Assembly: GCA_020744425.1 (NCBI GenBank) | Contig: JAGMUV010000028.1 | Location: forward strand, 62,001 to 126,000 | DNA: 64,000 nucleotides | Reading direction: 5' to 3' | Origin: Dactylonectria macrodidyma | Taxonomy: Eukaryota > Ascomycota > Sordariomycetes > Hypocreales > Nectriaceae | Shown: in pieces, positions 31,656-43,880 of the stretch | Layout of the letters: each line of letters begins with the position of its first letter | Numbering within the stretch: position 1 is the first letter of the stretch | Translations under genes and position numbers: made by a program | Notes under the pieces: model-generated | Databases searched by the model: none | The model's input: the letters and a program-made list of their open reading frames with translations, nothing else | Told to the model about the DNA's origin: nothing

Positions 31656-31735
31656 GGCGTCTGATTGGGTGTGTGTATATTCTGAGTTGCATATTATTAG
31701 ATACGCAGTGTGTCTTTAGTGAAGATTCGGGATAG
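31634..31735 (+). mobile_element. Partial GTCACGA MITE and adjoining shared segment
   Basis: 31634-31695 matches the left part of the element at 36656-36827. The next 48 bp (31694-31741, with GTGTGTCTTTAGTGAAGATT) matches the inverse of sequence at 36828-36875. It forms the breakpoint that ends the truncated TPR-CHAT copy. Confidence 0.6.
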
Positions 31736-31831
31736 TCAGATAAATGTAGATCAATTCTTGATGATATGTTTAGTTATTCTTGTTGTTCTTGTTTTTCGTT
31801 GACTCCTGTCTCCATATTCCTCTAGAGTGGG

Positions 31832-32026
31832 TGTGACGGGAGCGTCTGGAGTGCTGGACCCAGGGTGGGGTCGATACATAACTAGGACACACGGGGCAGG
31901 CCGCAGGGACTATTAACGCGTCTACGCGTCTACGCGCCTGCCCGCTTTCTCTCTTTCCTCTTCATCATAGTATTCTTGCAATACAGTGGCATTACCTCTT
32001 GAGTTGATCTCATCTGGCCTGTAACA
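31832..32026 (+). mobile_element. Possible solo LTR (195 bp)
   Basis: Starts TGTGACGGGAGCGTCTGGAG and ends CATCTGGCCTGTAACA, with TG...CA borders and near-inverted ends. No convincing target duplication is adjacent; a CTAG occurs 6 bp before the left border and directly after the right one. It could be a diverged solo LTR. Confidence 0.4.
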
Positions 32027-32316
32027 CTAGCTTTAGGCTGCGGCCACCACTGTCGCAATAGTCGCCTTACACATTTCTAGTAATAGAGCTAGAGCTGAAG
32101 CTATAGTCTTTTAAGCTGTGGTTAAAGATAGTATAAGATGCGTATATCGTAACTCGTAAGCGTGTGATGTCTTTATGTAGCTATACTGATAGCACTTTGT
32201 ACATTGGGGCTTTGCTTTAGTTTGTTTAAGCGCTTATAATGCTTGCTTAATAGCCTTAAATGTAGAGAGCTTATAGCAAGTGCTGGTTTTTAGAATTCCT
32301 AACCTAGCCATAACTT
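32027..32316. other. AT-rich intergenic sequence
   Basis: No coding potential, many TA-rich words, likely RIP-altered repeat debris. Confidence 0.4.
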
Positions 32317-32545
32317 AACGTATGTAATAAGCGAGCGTTACAGACAAGCGAGCGTTACAGACAAGCGAGCGTCGCACTTTTCCTAATTCTTAAAGTAAGA
32401 ACTTAAATAAAAACACAATAAAGCATTTAATTAACTAAAACTAAGTGCTATACTCTTCCTCAGAAGTCTTAATAATAACTTAATATGTTCTTACATTATG
32501 ACTAGTCTTGCCGCACGCTCTATGTAAAGTCCTTATATGTAAAAT
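32317..32545 (-). mobile_element. End fragment of a pogo/Fot1-like element
   Basis: Terminal region ACGTATGTAATAAGCGAGCG with three repeats of ACAAGCGAGCGT. The minus-strand tail then resembles the transposase C-termini at 2593 and 54702, but with the zinc-knuckle codons largely destroyed. The homology fades by 32545. Confidence 0.6.
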
Positions 32546-33129
32546 ATATAACTGATAAGGAAATATCTCCTTTAGCTCCCATCACATAAGAATATAAATA
32601 ATATATTCAGAATTTCCTAATTTTTAGCTTTATAATGGTATATAATATACTTCAGAAAGCTTATCTTCCTTATATTATAACCACAAAAGACATCTATAAT
32701 AAGAACCTTTAATAAGGTTAGAGTTCAAGCATCAGACATATATCCAACATTCATAAAACTCGGGACACGTCTTACCCGGTCTTACTATGACAAATTGTCC
32801 AAATCCCCTGTTAGATTGGACATGTGACTGGATAGCAATCTCTCTATAAAGCTGGGGCTTTTCTCTAGCCAGTCTAGATGGATTATCATCATCAATACAT
32901 GCATTTCTCAACCAATCAAATCAAACCGACTACCTTTCTAATCGCCTTTTCCTGCTCTTTCTGAATCTTTACTTCTCTTTCTGATTGGTCGACTCCTTGA
33001 CCTACAATCGCCGAGTTCCACCAATAATCTTTCACTCCTTTCACTCCTTCCACTGCTATAGCCTCTACAAGAATAAGGAAGACTAAGTAATATAGTGAAA
33101 CGACCTTGGCGGACGAGGAAGAAACCACA

Positions 33130-33640
33130 CCCAAATGGCTAGCTATCTTTTCGGGGCCTCTTGGGCCAATCGCGACTGACGCCGTCTCGCTGCCTCTAGC
33201 AGAGGTCGGCAGCGGCTGCTTCCAGCACTACCGCAGGTGAAGACGACAGGCCGGTCTCTTCAAGATAGCTAGGAAAGTGTCTAATTAGACACTCTATCGG
33301 GTTGGATCGCCGCTGCGGATTGTGGCAAGGCTCGAAAAGATGAAGGTTGCAGCGGCAGGTCCGGGCTTGGGTGGAAGACCGCGGACGCGGTCGGTCGGGC
33401 TCGCAGGGAAAGGGCGTTTTCGGCCGGATTAAAAGAGGTCTGATAGAAAGCAGAAAATCTGCGATGAAATTGACAGTCGTACAGTCTAGAAAATAACAGT
33501 CCCGTTGAATTGAGCAACTGAGAGGCTTCCCTGCCTCCCCAGCTGTTGAAGCCGATGTTCTTCCTGTCTTGAAAATCCCCAAAAGTTCCTGTGGTCTAGG
33601 GAGTTGAATCCCTAGTCCCCACAACCCTATCAAACCCTTG
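33130..33640 (+). repeat. 0.5-kb GC-rich segment duplicated from the pogo element at 17150-17640
   Basis: Inverse copy of the tail of the element at 16421-19186. It contains the same words (AGCACTACCGCAGGTGAAGA, GACCGCGGACGCGGTCGGTC) with scattered changes. Both copies hold a perfect palindromic GC-rich core. A 155-codon minus-strand frame crosses it but is only a by-product. The rest of the transposon is not present here. Confidence 0.7.
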
Positions 33641-33933
33641 TCTAACCTCCTCCGCATCATCAGCTAATAAAGGGACTAGAAAAGGGGTCAATTCTGACCT
33701 CTTATTTTAGAATACCACATCTACAATATATCTTCATCTAGCTATTTCAATCCTTAACAGTTGGTCTAAAAACACTTATTATACATTTTAAGCGCCTTTA
33801 TAGTAACATACCTCCTGCTAATATAAGTCACGTTTTAGACTACTAAAAGCCTTTCACTCCCTCTAAGTGCTGCGATCCTTTGAATCAGAAGCTCTTCAGA
33901 TAAGCTTAGTGTTTATCCATTTTGACTGTTATC

Positions 33934-34232
33934 TGTCACATTTCGGGATATCGGATTTTGCAGCTATGACAACAGTCAAGCTTTCTGCCCTTCATCATAA
34001 GGTTCCACAGCCACTTTCCTCGTCACTGGCCTCGTCATCAGCTTCGTCACAAGCTATGATCAGGAGGATAGCTAGATAAAGTCAAATAGTCCGTAGCATC
34101 CGGACCCTCTTGGCTGTCCGAGGTCATCATCAGTCTCTTCATCTATAAGACTGACCCAAAGACCCTCATTAGATAGGAAGAATAGCAAGAGCTTCTCACA
34201 TACATGATCACTTCCATCTCCTAGATGCAACA
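33934..34232 (-). repeat. Dispersed ~300-bp repeat, copy 3 of 4
   Basis: Nearly identical to copy 2 over its length. Begins TGTCACATTTCGGGATATCG and ends CTAGATGCAACA. On its minus strand a frame (34323-34072) runs through the conserved block, giving the peptide stretch NEGLWVSLIDEETDDD. Confidence 0.8.
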
Positions 34233-34406
34233 TTATCACTCCGGTTATTACCTTAACCAAGAATAAGGGTAGCCAGAATGGCGATGATGAGAAGGGTGCA
34301 TTTTCAAGAGTGACCATTTTCAAAAGTACTGGATGATGAATAAGGGAGGCGTAGAATCTTTGGATAAAGGATTCGTTATCCTAAGATTGGATAGATAAGC
34401 TTATAT

Positions 34407-34639
34407 TGTTGAATTGGACCATGTTGGATCACCTAGGCGCAGGGTGGTCACGTGAGACTAGGTGGTCTTTCGGGACCGAATCAGGGAGGGCTCGCCGAGC
34501 CCTCGCTAGGCTAGACTGTATTAGGAAGCCAGAAATAGCTATACCTCCCTGGCCTTAAGGGGCGGGAGCTTAAGGAGAAGCTACACAATACACACACACG
34601 TTACAAGGTCATCATCATGGTCACCTATGCTGTCTAACA
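34407..34639 (+). mobile_element. Solo LTR (233 bp), copia-like, with TATAT target duplication
   Basis: Starts TGTTGAATTGGACCATGTTG and ends ATGCTGTCTAACA. It is flanked by the 5-bp direct repeat TATAT (34402-34406 and 34640-34644). Five-bp duplications and TGTT...AACA ends fit copia elements. The sequence differs from the other LTR family in the window. Confidence 0.7.
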
Positions 34640-34925
34640 TATATATACACTCACTCAATGCTTCTACATTAGTTATACTCTTCCCATAGTGCATCTAAAT
34701 TGTCAGCTTGCGTAGTATCATTTCAAATGGCGATTATAACTGACTTAGCGACGGCGGGGTTCAGGAGTCCAATGGAGAACTAACAGCGCGGTGACTTCCG
34801 AGCCGCGCGCGACAACACCCGTACTAGTACACTTGCAGGCAGGTGTGTGTGTGTGTTTTGGCTACATGCGGTGTCCCCCTTCACCTCTGGAGCCCCACAG
34901 GTAGGGAGGCGTTTGGGTTCAAAGA

Positions 34926-36211
34926 GCAGCCGGGCAAGCGGGTGGAAAAAAAGACCACACACCAAAACAGGGTCTTACACTCCTCGGCGTCTGTAACCAC
35001 CCCATTTCACACCCAAATTCCTAGAAAATAAGACAATTTAAAGAATGCTACCAGCCGGTCATTTTGCCCTTCAATTTAATTACATGGCGTAGCCTCTTAG
35101 GTATTGAATTTAGCCATTTGTTAATAGTCTCTTGTGACAGCCCCTTCCAGCCTTCCTCTGCAAGTAGTTCCTTAACTGTATCGACCTCCCAGTGAGGAAA
35201 TCGATTAATGTATTGCTTTGGCACTAGCCAGCAGTTCTCAATTGGGCTCAAATCTGGGCTTTGAGGACAACTAAAGAAATGCTGTTCTTTCCAAGCCCTA
35301 GCCTTTTTATTACGCCCGGGGCGGTGACCACTATCACCATCTTCTTCAAGAACGAAGTCACGGCCTTCTATGATCCAATTGAGGACTTCCCCTTCTAAAA
35401 TGGTATTCGTATAGACATCTTGTGTCATCTTTCCATTAGTATTAGTAGGGATGTCATACCAAACCAGCCGACTCTTGAAGTCAAAGCCAATACCTGACCA
35501 ACAGTGTGCCTTCTTCCTCTGCTGTTCGTCAGGCTCTTTCCGCTCTTGCAGATTTTCAGGGTTATATCGTGTGCCCGGCTTCCTAGCTATTCGAGCCTTG
35601 CCTTCGTCTGCATAGCCAAAATGACATTCATCTGTAAAGATCGAGTCATGCTAATCCCGAGGCCGGGGCCGCTTGGCGATGGCTTCCTCTGCCCATTGAA
35701 GCCGGCGGCTGCATTCTTTTTCATCCTTGAATTCAACGTCTTGGGCTAGCCGCTTATAGAGGTCTCGAGTAGACATTGCATTCGAAATCGTCTGATCCGT
35801 AGCATCAGTCTCAACCCCAGCTTCTATAGCAGCGCCTGACCAAGGGAGCCGTGTGGCTTCGATTCCCTCCTCTTCATACAATTCCTCTATAGAATCGAGG
35901 TCTCGGTCTGAAAGCTTCCTCTTCCGGCCGCGGGCTTCAGGAAGGGTGGGGTGGTCGTGATGCGTGCGGTCGGAAACGCTGCTCAGGATCTCGTAGCCGG
36001 ACCGCTGAGAGAGACTTCAAAGAAAGCGAAAAGATCGGTCTTGAAATGTGATAAGCCCTTGGCTTCTAGGAAATCCTTTGCGCCTCGAATACGGGCTTTT
36101 TTGGGCGTGTCATGCTTCGGGGCACCCATTGTGTGGTTGCAAGGGTAAGATTTGGTGGTGTGGGGTGTTTTGGTGTGCGGTCTTTTTTTCAACCCGCTTG
36201 CCCAGGCTGCC
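34926..36211 (-). mobile_element. Mariner-like element (1.29 kb) with near-intact transposase
   Basis: Inverted ends share GCAAGCGGGTNGAAAAAAAG and about 40 further bp (34926-34972 and 36169-36211). The minus-strand transposase runs from the ATG at 36129 to 35048. It reads through FTDEC (first Asp), LEEDGDSGHRPG (second Asp) and SPDLSPIENCW (Glu), ending in KLKGKMTGW. Two lesions only: a 2-bp TC expansion near 36005 shifting the frame, and a TAG (from Trp, RIP-type) at 35652-35654. No clear flanking duplication could be set. Confidence 0.75.
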
Positions 36212-36655
36212 AGGGATCTAGATTTTTCCGGTATGGCAGTGCGCCACTGCCTGAGGTTTAGAATTGCGGGGTCTCCACAGATCATGCGGGGAATGATTCT
36301 GGGGTTCTAGACCGGGTTCGGTCGGTGAATGACGGTAATCGTTCAATTGCCGTTCAAATACCGACGGAGTCAGACAATTGGCCCCACAGGGATCATTGAT
36401 GACACCAGTCAATTAATGAGAATTATCTAAAGAACAAAAGAAATTGAACAGCCATGTGTGGGGCATAGCTATTTAAGCTTATGTCGTTAGGATTGGAATC
36501 CTTGATGCAACAAGTTGAATGTGAAACCGGATACACGCCCCAAAGTATGGGCCGCGTTTCATATCCAGTCGCACGAGTTTAGTGGTGATATGCGACAGGC
36601 GGTTATGGATGGGCTCAATTTTCTGCGCTGTGATGGGGACCCAAAAGGTTCACGT

Positions 36656-36827
36656 GTCACGAGCTTTTCTCGTCTGGGGCATCTGATTGGGTGTGTGTGT
36701 GTTCTTGATTGTGTCAAGTCCCCGCTCTGAGTCTCTGTACACCCTTTATGCTAAAGTAGCTAGAAGGATATTACTATAGCAGTCACACGCCATATACACG
36801 CCCTGCTACCCAAATACACATCGTGAC
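36656..36827 (+). mobile_element. 172-bp MITE with GTCACGA ends
   Basis: Ends GTCACGAGCTTTTCTCG... and ...ACACATCGTGAC. Reverse-orientation homologue of 27709-27881. Internal blocks such as GCATCTGATTGGGTGTGTGT and TCACACGCCATATACACGCC are shared. Non-coding. Confidence 0.7.
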
Positions 36828-38439
36828 AACATTTATCTGGCTATCCCTAATCTTTACTAAAGACACACCGCGTATCCAACACTTAGTCATAGGGTGTGAG
36901 ATTGACCAAGAAACCCCTCATAGGAAAAGAGGGGGCCGGAGGGATCCTAGATCATACACACATCAATACAATCGTCTTTGGGCGCCACAATGCATTGATC
37001 CCTATCAGTCTGATCGAATTGACCGTATCGGATCCATCAGAACTTACACAATACACACACGCCCAATTTTGCACAATTTATCCCCATACAACGCGACATT
37101 ATTACGCCCGGAGAACGGATTTAAAGTTTAGTGGGCACGCGATCTCATTGGCTTTGGACTCCCCACACCATGACTAAGCACCTACGCCTCGCATGGCTGG
37201 TAGGTTTGGTTCAACAGCGCTAACTTCGAGTGGACATGCAACGGGAAGGCATGCTGAAATGCTCACGAACAAAAGATGGGAAACCTCTCGCTCTTCTTGG
37301 GAGGAAAGCCAGCATCTGACGGTGACAAATGGGCGCCAAACATACGGGCAGTACGGGCGACGATCAAATTCGCCATTGCAACAGGGAGGCTTGACATGAA
37401 TAAGAAGCCTCAGACACACTAACTATTCAGATCGAATCCTACTAACATACAGTCTCATTTTGGCAGACCGTGCTTCAGCTACTGAGGATAAATTGGCCTT
37501 CAAGCAGGCCTGTCATGGCATATTATACACCAGATTGGATCAGTCATTCAAAGTGAAAATTGTTAGGCTTCAGGTGATTATGGAAGCTCTGTATGAAACG
37601 GAAACTGCTTAGTGCAAACGCCCTCTGGGGTGTGTCCCCCCGCGCGAATATAAACCTGCCTACCTAACTTCGAGACTGCTGCTAGACATTTGGTGCAACG
37701 GTTAACTGCAATACAATCATTGGCACTTAGTGTCAGCATTGCCTCTACTAAAAAGAATCCCAAGTAATGACAGAAAATCGTTGGAAAGTTTTATGGATAG
37801 ACCGTTTTAAGCGAATAATATTTACGTTTATGCTGAGCTTCTCCTTACGCGATGCCGTTTGGTTAGGTGGTAACGAGTCAGACTGCATGCGGGCAGCTAC
37901 ATGTTGCGACGTTCTTTATAATCTTGTTCACGGCAGAGTCATGCGTTCAAGACGTTGAAGGCCGTTTTACTCATGGTCAGGCTGCAGCAGTATCTAGCTC
38001 ATCTTGCTATAGGTCCGGCGATAGCTCCGAGCGATACTGTCGACTCGTGGTGTTGTAAGTTATGTACTGGTACGGGGCTAAACCAGTTTTCGCGGGGTAC
38101 CGCGAACCTATGGGCTCCCCGCTGTGAGCTGTCTTGACGCAACCCGAGACGCAATATTGGTTGGGACAAGTGGTGTGATTGTTCAATCACACCGAACGGG
38201 ACTGATCCTGGACAAAAAAATGACGATCGTCATTGGTCGGATATGCGGGACATGGAAGAAGCGACGTCGTAATAATGCCGCAACTTCAAGCTATAGCTGT
38301 GTTACAAGTTGCTCTATGCACAGGTCTGCTGAGAGAAATGTCGTCAAAAATCGTGTCTCTTAAACGGGACGGGGGCCAACCAAAATAGACATGATCTCTA
38401 GCGACGTGTCTTTCACCACGGATACTAGCTTAATTAATC
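36828..38439. other. Intergenic, no gene recognised
   Basis: Several frames of 60-100 codons on both strands without family features. A 48-bp segment at 36828-36875 recurs inverted at 31694-31741. Probably decayed repeats. Confidence 0.4.
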
Positions 38440-39697
38440 TCAAGCGCGTGAAAACCCGCGTCGGTCCTTCCACCGGAGCGAAGCCTGCTGCAAGTGTTCG
38501 CTCAACCCGTACGTGAAGGCATTGACAAACCCAATAAACTGAGTTGAGCATTGTAGAGCCTGTAACCAACGTGGAGAAGTGTCGACGGACTCGGCAAGTC
38601 GATTGGCCATACCAGGAATCCATAATAATATATATGCAATGGGATATCCATTCATCAACAACATCTTCTTCAAATTGGGTGGTGCCGGAAAGTGTGACGC
38701 TGGCCGAATCGGATCAGCCGACTTTTGAACTGACTGGAAGGGTTCGAGTCTGCTCTGTGTTTGAGAACGATAGTCTTCCGCTGACGCCGACCATAGGGTC
38801 GCCTTGCCGACCAGGGCCGGGTCCAGAGGGGCTTGTATCTGCTTCGGTCTGTCGTGAAGGTCGCCCGATACTTCATAGGAGCTCGAGGCAAGAATGTGCT
38901 GAGTATCAGACAATTCCGCGCTGTTATCAATGCAGGTGGGATCCCCTAAAGTGGCTGAGGAGGGATCACTTATTCGAAACCTGCCGAACATGCGCTTCAG
39001 GCGGATGTAGATATAAGTATAGATAACGATAGTAGCCAAGAAAATAGCTATGCGCCACCCATGCGTGAGCCCATAGCGGAGTCCCAGATAGCCTGGGCGA
39101 ATCCAGCACCAGTTCCCGCTGACGTGCCCGTAGGCCCCTAAGCCAAGACCGATTGTACCTGATATATACATCTTAGCGAAACGGTCACAGCTCAAAATGA
39201 TTTAAAGATTGCGGTTACTGGTAATGAGGCCAGGGATCCATGCAGCAACGCATACAGCCGTCGTGGCCCTGGCAGACGATTGTGCAACAAGTAGGGGGTT
39301 AAGCACAGTAAAGAGGACAACGATAGATATGATGAGAATGTTGAAGTCGATAGCTTGGACAGAGAATTGACCGAGCCACGCGTTGGCAAGGCAACTTGCG
39401 CTGACGGTTGCATTCTCGTCCGCGTGCCCGCTCGCCAGCGCGACCGCACCCGAAACCGTGTTATTAAGGCTATTCATGAAATCTAACCATGCTAACGGTA
39501 AGCCAAACAGTAGAGTTATCATTCCCTTCTAGATTAATACCTGCGACGAGAAGATTGATGATGAGCGCATGGCGAAAATGTCGCTTAGGTGGGATGACTA
39601 TATATAACACTATTGCTATTGCGGTGGCAAGGAAGGACAAAAGCGAGCCAATAAATGTGGGTATAGCGATGACGGGGTCAATCGGTGTGGTGGACAT
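38440..39697 (-). CDS. Git3/cAMP-receptor-like G-protein-coupled receptor
   Basis: Three exons: 39697-39541, 39491-39219 and 39158-38440, with GT-AG introns of 49 and 60 nt. The product is about 382 residues. Splicing restores transmembrane segments: helix 1 FIGSLLSFLATAIAIVLYIV, helix 2 after ALIINLL, helix 3 FNILIISIVVLFTVL, and helices 4-5 around GNWCWI and IAIFLATIVIYTYIYI. Then comes a long cytoplasmic loop and the C-terminal pair MNGYPIAYILLWIPG and FIGFVNAFTYGL, matching the Git3_C arrangement. The W-C-W-I extracellular loop motif is shared with the receptor at 61492-62984. The family senses nutrients, often glucose, through a G-protein and adenylate cyclase. An upstream ATG at 39778 is an alternative start. 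It looks intact. Confidence 0.8.
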
Positions 39698-41216
39698 AAT
39701 GCTGGAGTGAGGGCTGGGTCCTTGATTGTTAAAGGATCCAGGAGAGGGGCCAGGTCCAGTTCTTATGGGTCCTGTCACGGCCCGACTCCACCTCGGGAGA
39801 ATCCACAGTCTAATAAGTGGGATACTTGATCCAAGGCAGGCAATGACAATTCTAGTCGTCAGGCACTAGCGGACTACTGAAACAAGGTTAACGCGGGGAA
39901 AAGTCCAGACTCAGGGCGTACACAGACCCCTGCCATTACTGTACCTCACCTCAGCTACTGGGATCCCGGTCGCTGGTGCGGGGAAGGTCGTATCCGGATC
40001 CAATTGGGGCTGAGCTCGTCACCTTGTTTACTATGTTGCACTGCCCCTTCCGTTATTGGGTTTAGGATGAATGGTCAACGAGGCTGTCCCAGTGTGCATA
40101 AGGTGTTAATGAGTCTCACACAGTCTCTTACAAGAGGACATCCTCAGGCAGAGTACATATCGGCATAAGAAAGTCTGCGTCTAATTACGGAAGGGAGCAA
40201 GGGTCTGGTCTAGGGGCTCGGTTATACAGGAGGAAGACTAGGCATTACGGGGGTGGACATTGGTGTGGGGATAGGTGTGGACGCGAATTTGGCCAACGAA
40301 CGCCAAGCATTTTCTCTCTCACTTCCTGGATAACTGACACAATCACATCAAGAAGGCGTACGTCTTCAAACTCTTGCCGGCATCCTCGAGACTGATCAAG
40401 CATTGGTGATCACGCCTTGCGATTACCTCCTTCCCCGTGATCTCAAAAACGAATTCTTTCATCTTGCCCGTCTTACCCGCTTAGTGGTGATTAGCGCCAC
40501 CAGTGGGCTCTCTGGGTGTCTCGTGGTCATAGCTCCAAAAGCGGCCAATTTCAAGTCCAGATGATCCGTTGCCGAGCGTAATAGCCGGGGTAGACCTGCA
40601 GTGAGGTGTAGGACCGTAACGAGCTCCTCGGCACTCTCAGTGTTTGCTCTGTGCCGTTCCCCAGCGACGTTATTCCCATGCAGACCGTAGAATAGCAAAG
40701 AACTCCCTAATAGATTCTAAATGTCGCGTCCCCTATCCGCAGCAAGACTTCACCGTTACCATATAGTCAGTCTCTCTGGCGTCATATTTGACTTCGTTGT
40801 GTGGCAGAATTGTGGTATTCATAAGAGACATTGTCGGAATATGCAAGGGTTTGCGCCTGAACCTTGCTCTTACGCAAGCAATCGATCTGTCCCCTCTATA
40901 GCTTACATTAATGAACTCCCAACACATATCAATACCCTATTGCATGATGCGATTGGCTGCGGGTATTCAACTGATGTGGTCTGAGACATCGGCAACTGAA
41001 GTCATTTGCCGTCAGCTTTCATGCCGGCTCTACCTTAGACTTCCCCTAGATCCCCACGCTCTAGTCTCTAGGGGCATGCATGCGGGGAGCGGAGACCCAG
41101 GGACCTGGGCCATCTACCGGGGCTTCACATAATTATCTGCCAGAGATAAAAGGCCTTGATGATGGCTCGGTCGCTGAACGTTTCCCTGAAACTCGGCGTT
41201 GACAACACTTACCAAA
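39698..41216. other. Intergenic between GPCR and multicopper oxidase (divergent)
   Basis: 1.5 kb shared upstream region. Short frames (40459-40698, 40721-40984) have no recognisable domain. No TATA box was chosen with confidence. Confidence 0.5.
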
Positions 41217-43129
41217 ATGGTTGCCCTCATTTTCTACGCACTATTGATCCAATGGCTTATCCTCCCGGTGACGCCAAAACTTGTAACACACGACAACAGT
41301 TTCTTCCCAGATTACGTTCTGCGAGTCACTTCACGCAACATTTCAGTCGCTTGCGAGACGCGGTTATCAGCAGTCGTAAACGGGACGTCTCCCGGACCAG
41401 AGCTGCGAATCAAGCCGGGCGAAACAACATGGATTAGAGTCTATAATGACCTGGAAAGCCAAAATCTAACCATGGCAAGAGAAAAAGATCTGCAAAGTCA
41501 ACCTGAGACGAGGCGCTAATAAGTGACAGCACTGGCATGGTCTATCCCAGCGTATGGCAGAGTTCTCGGACGGCAGCCCGCAAGGGTCCCAATGGCCAAT
41601 CCCACCCGGCCACTTCTTCGACTATGAGCTGCGGACACAGCCAAGCGACTCAGGTACTTATTTCTACCACTCCCATGTTGGCATGCAGGCGCTCACTGCT
41701 GCCGGGCCACTAATCGTCGAGGACTGCGGAAAGCAGCCTTACCGGTATGACGAGGAGCGCATTCTACAGTGGAGTGACTTCTTCCCCCAGACAGATGAGG
41801 AACTCCAGAGTGGCTTGGAAGCAGTGCCATTTGTCTTTGGAGGTGAGACGCGTGCCGTTTTGCTTAATGGGAAGGGTATCGGTATAGGGCAGAACCTCTC
41901 TGAGGTTTGCGGCTCCTGTACACTGCCGGTTATCGACGTTACTCCCGGAAAAACGTACCGCTTTCGCTTCATAGGGTCGACGGGATTATCTCTGATTAGC
42001 CTGGCGTTTGAGGGGCATAATAAGCTCACAATTATCCAGGTCGACGGCGGTGAGTGGACGCAACCCGTCTCTGTTAGTCGGATGCAGCTGGGATCAGGCC
42101 AACGGTTCGATGCACTATTCAAAGCCAAAACAAAACAAGAACTGGAAGCCGAAAAGAGAACCACATATTTCCTCCAGTTTGAGACTCGCGACCGACCCGC
42201 CATCTATCGCGGCTACGCAGTGCTCCGCTACTCCAAATCGGCTCCATTACCCAAATATCCGGTGAAGACGCCACTCAGTCTTCCAAACGTCACATACGAC
42301 TGGCTTGAGTACCAACTACAGCCCCTGCATCCAGAGCCTATGGGCCATCCCACTCTCACTGAGGTCACTCGCCGCGTGACTATCGACTCAGTCCAGATGA
42401 TCGACCCCACGACCAATCACTTGATATGGCGGCTAGCGAATTTGTCCTGGACTGAAAACACAGTACACAGGCCCTTGTTGGTTGACATCTACCAGCACGG
42501 CGAGGCTGCTATGCCGGACTACGGTGCTGCGCTTAGTAACCATGGATGGGATCCCAAGACAAGAGCGTTTCCGGCTAAGGTGGGGGAGGTGCTTGAGATT
42601 GTGCTGCAGAATACCGGATCGCTGGTGAACAGCGGCGGTGCCGTGGATGTGCACCCCTTTCATGCCCATGGGCAGCACTTCTACGATATTGGTAGCGGGA
42701 ATGGCTCTTACGATGCTGAGGCAAACGAAGAGAAGCTCGTCCGCATGGGTTATAAGGCTGTGAGAAGAGATACGACAATGTTATACCGGTATTCTACGGT
42801 CACAAACCCAGGAGCTCCAGCTGGCTGGCGGGCGTGGCGGATCCGGGTGAACCAGCCGGGGGTGTGGTTGATCCATTGCCATACATTGCAGCATATGGTC
42901 ATGGGTGGGTGAGCCTTCCTGAGAGATAGCAGAAAACGCTAACTTTGTTCTGATAGGTATGCAAACAGTCTGGGTTGTTGGTACCGCGGCGGAGATTCAG
43001 AAACTTCCTCTCGATCACAGTCAAGGGTATCTAGTTTATGGAGGTGACGCCTATGGTAATGTCACACATAATCCGACCTGTAGCCACCAGTTTGGAAAGT
43101 CGAAGACATGTAAGGCCCACAGGCCATAG
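41217..43129 (+). CDS. Secreted laccase-like multicopper oxidase
   Basis: Three exons: 41217-41474, 41530-42904 and 42957-43129, giving 601 residues. Intron 1 (55 nt) is a GC-AG intron (donor GCAAGA), needed to form the first copper motif; intron 2 (52 nt) is GT-AG. A signal peptide covers about residues 1-24. All four copper-ligand motifs are present: HWHG across the first splice junction, YFYHSHVG, HPFHAHGQHFYDIG and WLIHCHTLQHMVMGM. The residue after the last His group is Met-Gly-Met, which sets the type-1 site as an axial non-cysteine ligand. Several N-x-S/T sites. It oxidises phenolic or similar substrates with reduction of O2 to water outside the cell; pigment or toxin metabolism is possible. 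Intact. Confidence 0.92.
41475..41529 (+). other. GC-AG intron in the multicopper oxidase
   Basis: Donor GCAAGA directly after an ATG codon, branch-like CTAAT, acceptor TGACAG. Joining at these sites gives NLTM followed by HWHG, exactly the conserved copper motif; no GT donor nearby does this. Confidence 0.85.
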
Positions 43130-43880
43130 AGGACTTAAAAGACGGTTAGAAACTCTATCTTCACATAAATCACGATCAAAAGATAGGCAGAGGAACTGTA
43201 TCTCAGCCCTGCGACTCTGCGCTGTTCTTCGGAGTGTACCATAAGATTCGAACATGTCGAGTTTTGCAGACAGTCTGGGTTAATAGGCAACGCAGCGATT
43301 CTCCGTCTATCTTCATTCAATCCTTGTTTTCTCATATCCTTGTAGCTCATCTAGGTTTCCTTTGCGCAATACACGCATGGAATAGTTCAAGATTCAGCGG
43401 CGGCCCTATAATGTGAGCTCATAGCAGGTAATGTGTGGCCTTTGAGGCAAAACAGCGAAAGATGTCACATCCAGTATATAAGCCTTTACTGCACTGCGCA
43501 TTAGCGGTTAGCGGAGTGTTCATTCCCTTTTGCCGCAGTGGCAAAAATGCAACAAAAGAACTAGCTGCATAGCTATGAGACAAGAAGCGGCAGTGACTTG
43601 CATTGCAATTGAAAGGAATTCACGACCATTGAAGAGATTGTTGCGTCGGCGCAAGCTCACTCCAGCGACGACTCCAGCCTTCCCGAGGGCACTCGGCCGA
43701 ACGAACAGGACCTTCCCTTGCCCGGGGATCCTCGTACCTCCATTCCAGGAACTGAGGATGCCGACGGCGATGGTGACGTTATTCTTGAGACAACGTCGTC
43801 CGGAATGTTTCCCCTTGATGGGCCGGCGGCTTTCGAAGAGGCCGATAAGCTTTCACTCCTAGCCGACGCTATCCAGACGT
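43130..43880. other. Intergenic with a coding-like remnant
   Basis: At 43635-43880 the plus strand has a stop-free stretch rich in Asp, Pro and Glu that ends at the dispersed repeat. It resembles a decayed exon, family unknown. Confidence 0.35.

Noticed and set aside
31832..32026. Treating this as a firm LTR
   Set aside because: Borders look right but no adjacent direct repeat or second copy supports it; kept only at low confidence.
33196..33660. 155-codon minus-strand frame
   Set aside because: Lies in transposon-derived duplicated sequence and its counterpart at 17296-17611 is broken; not a gene.
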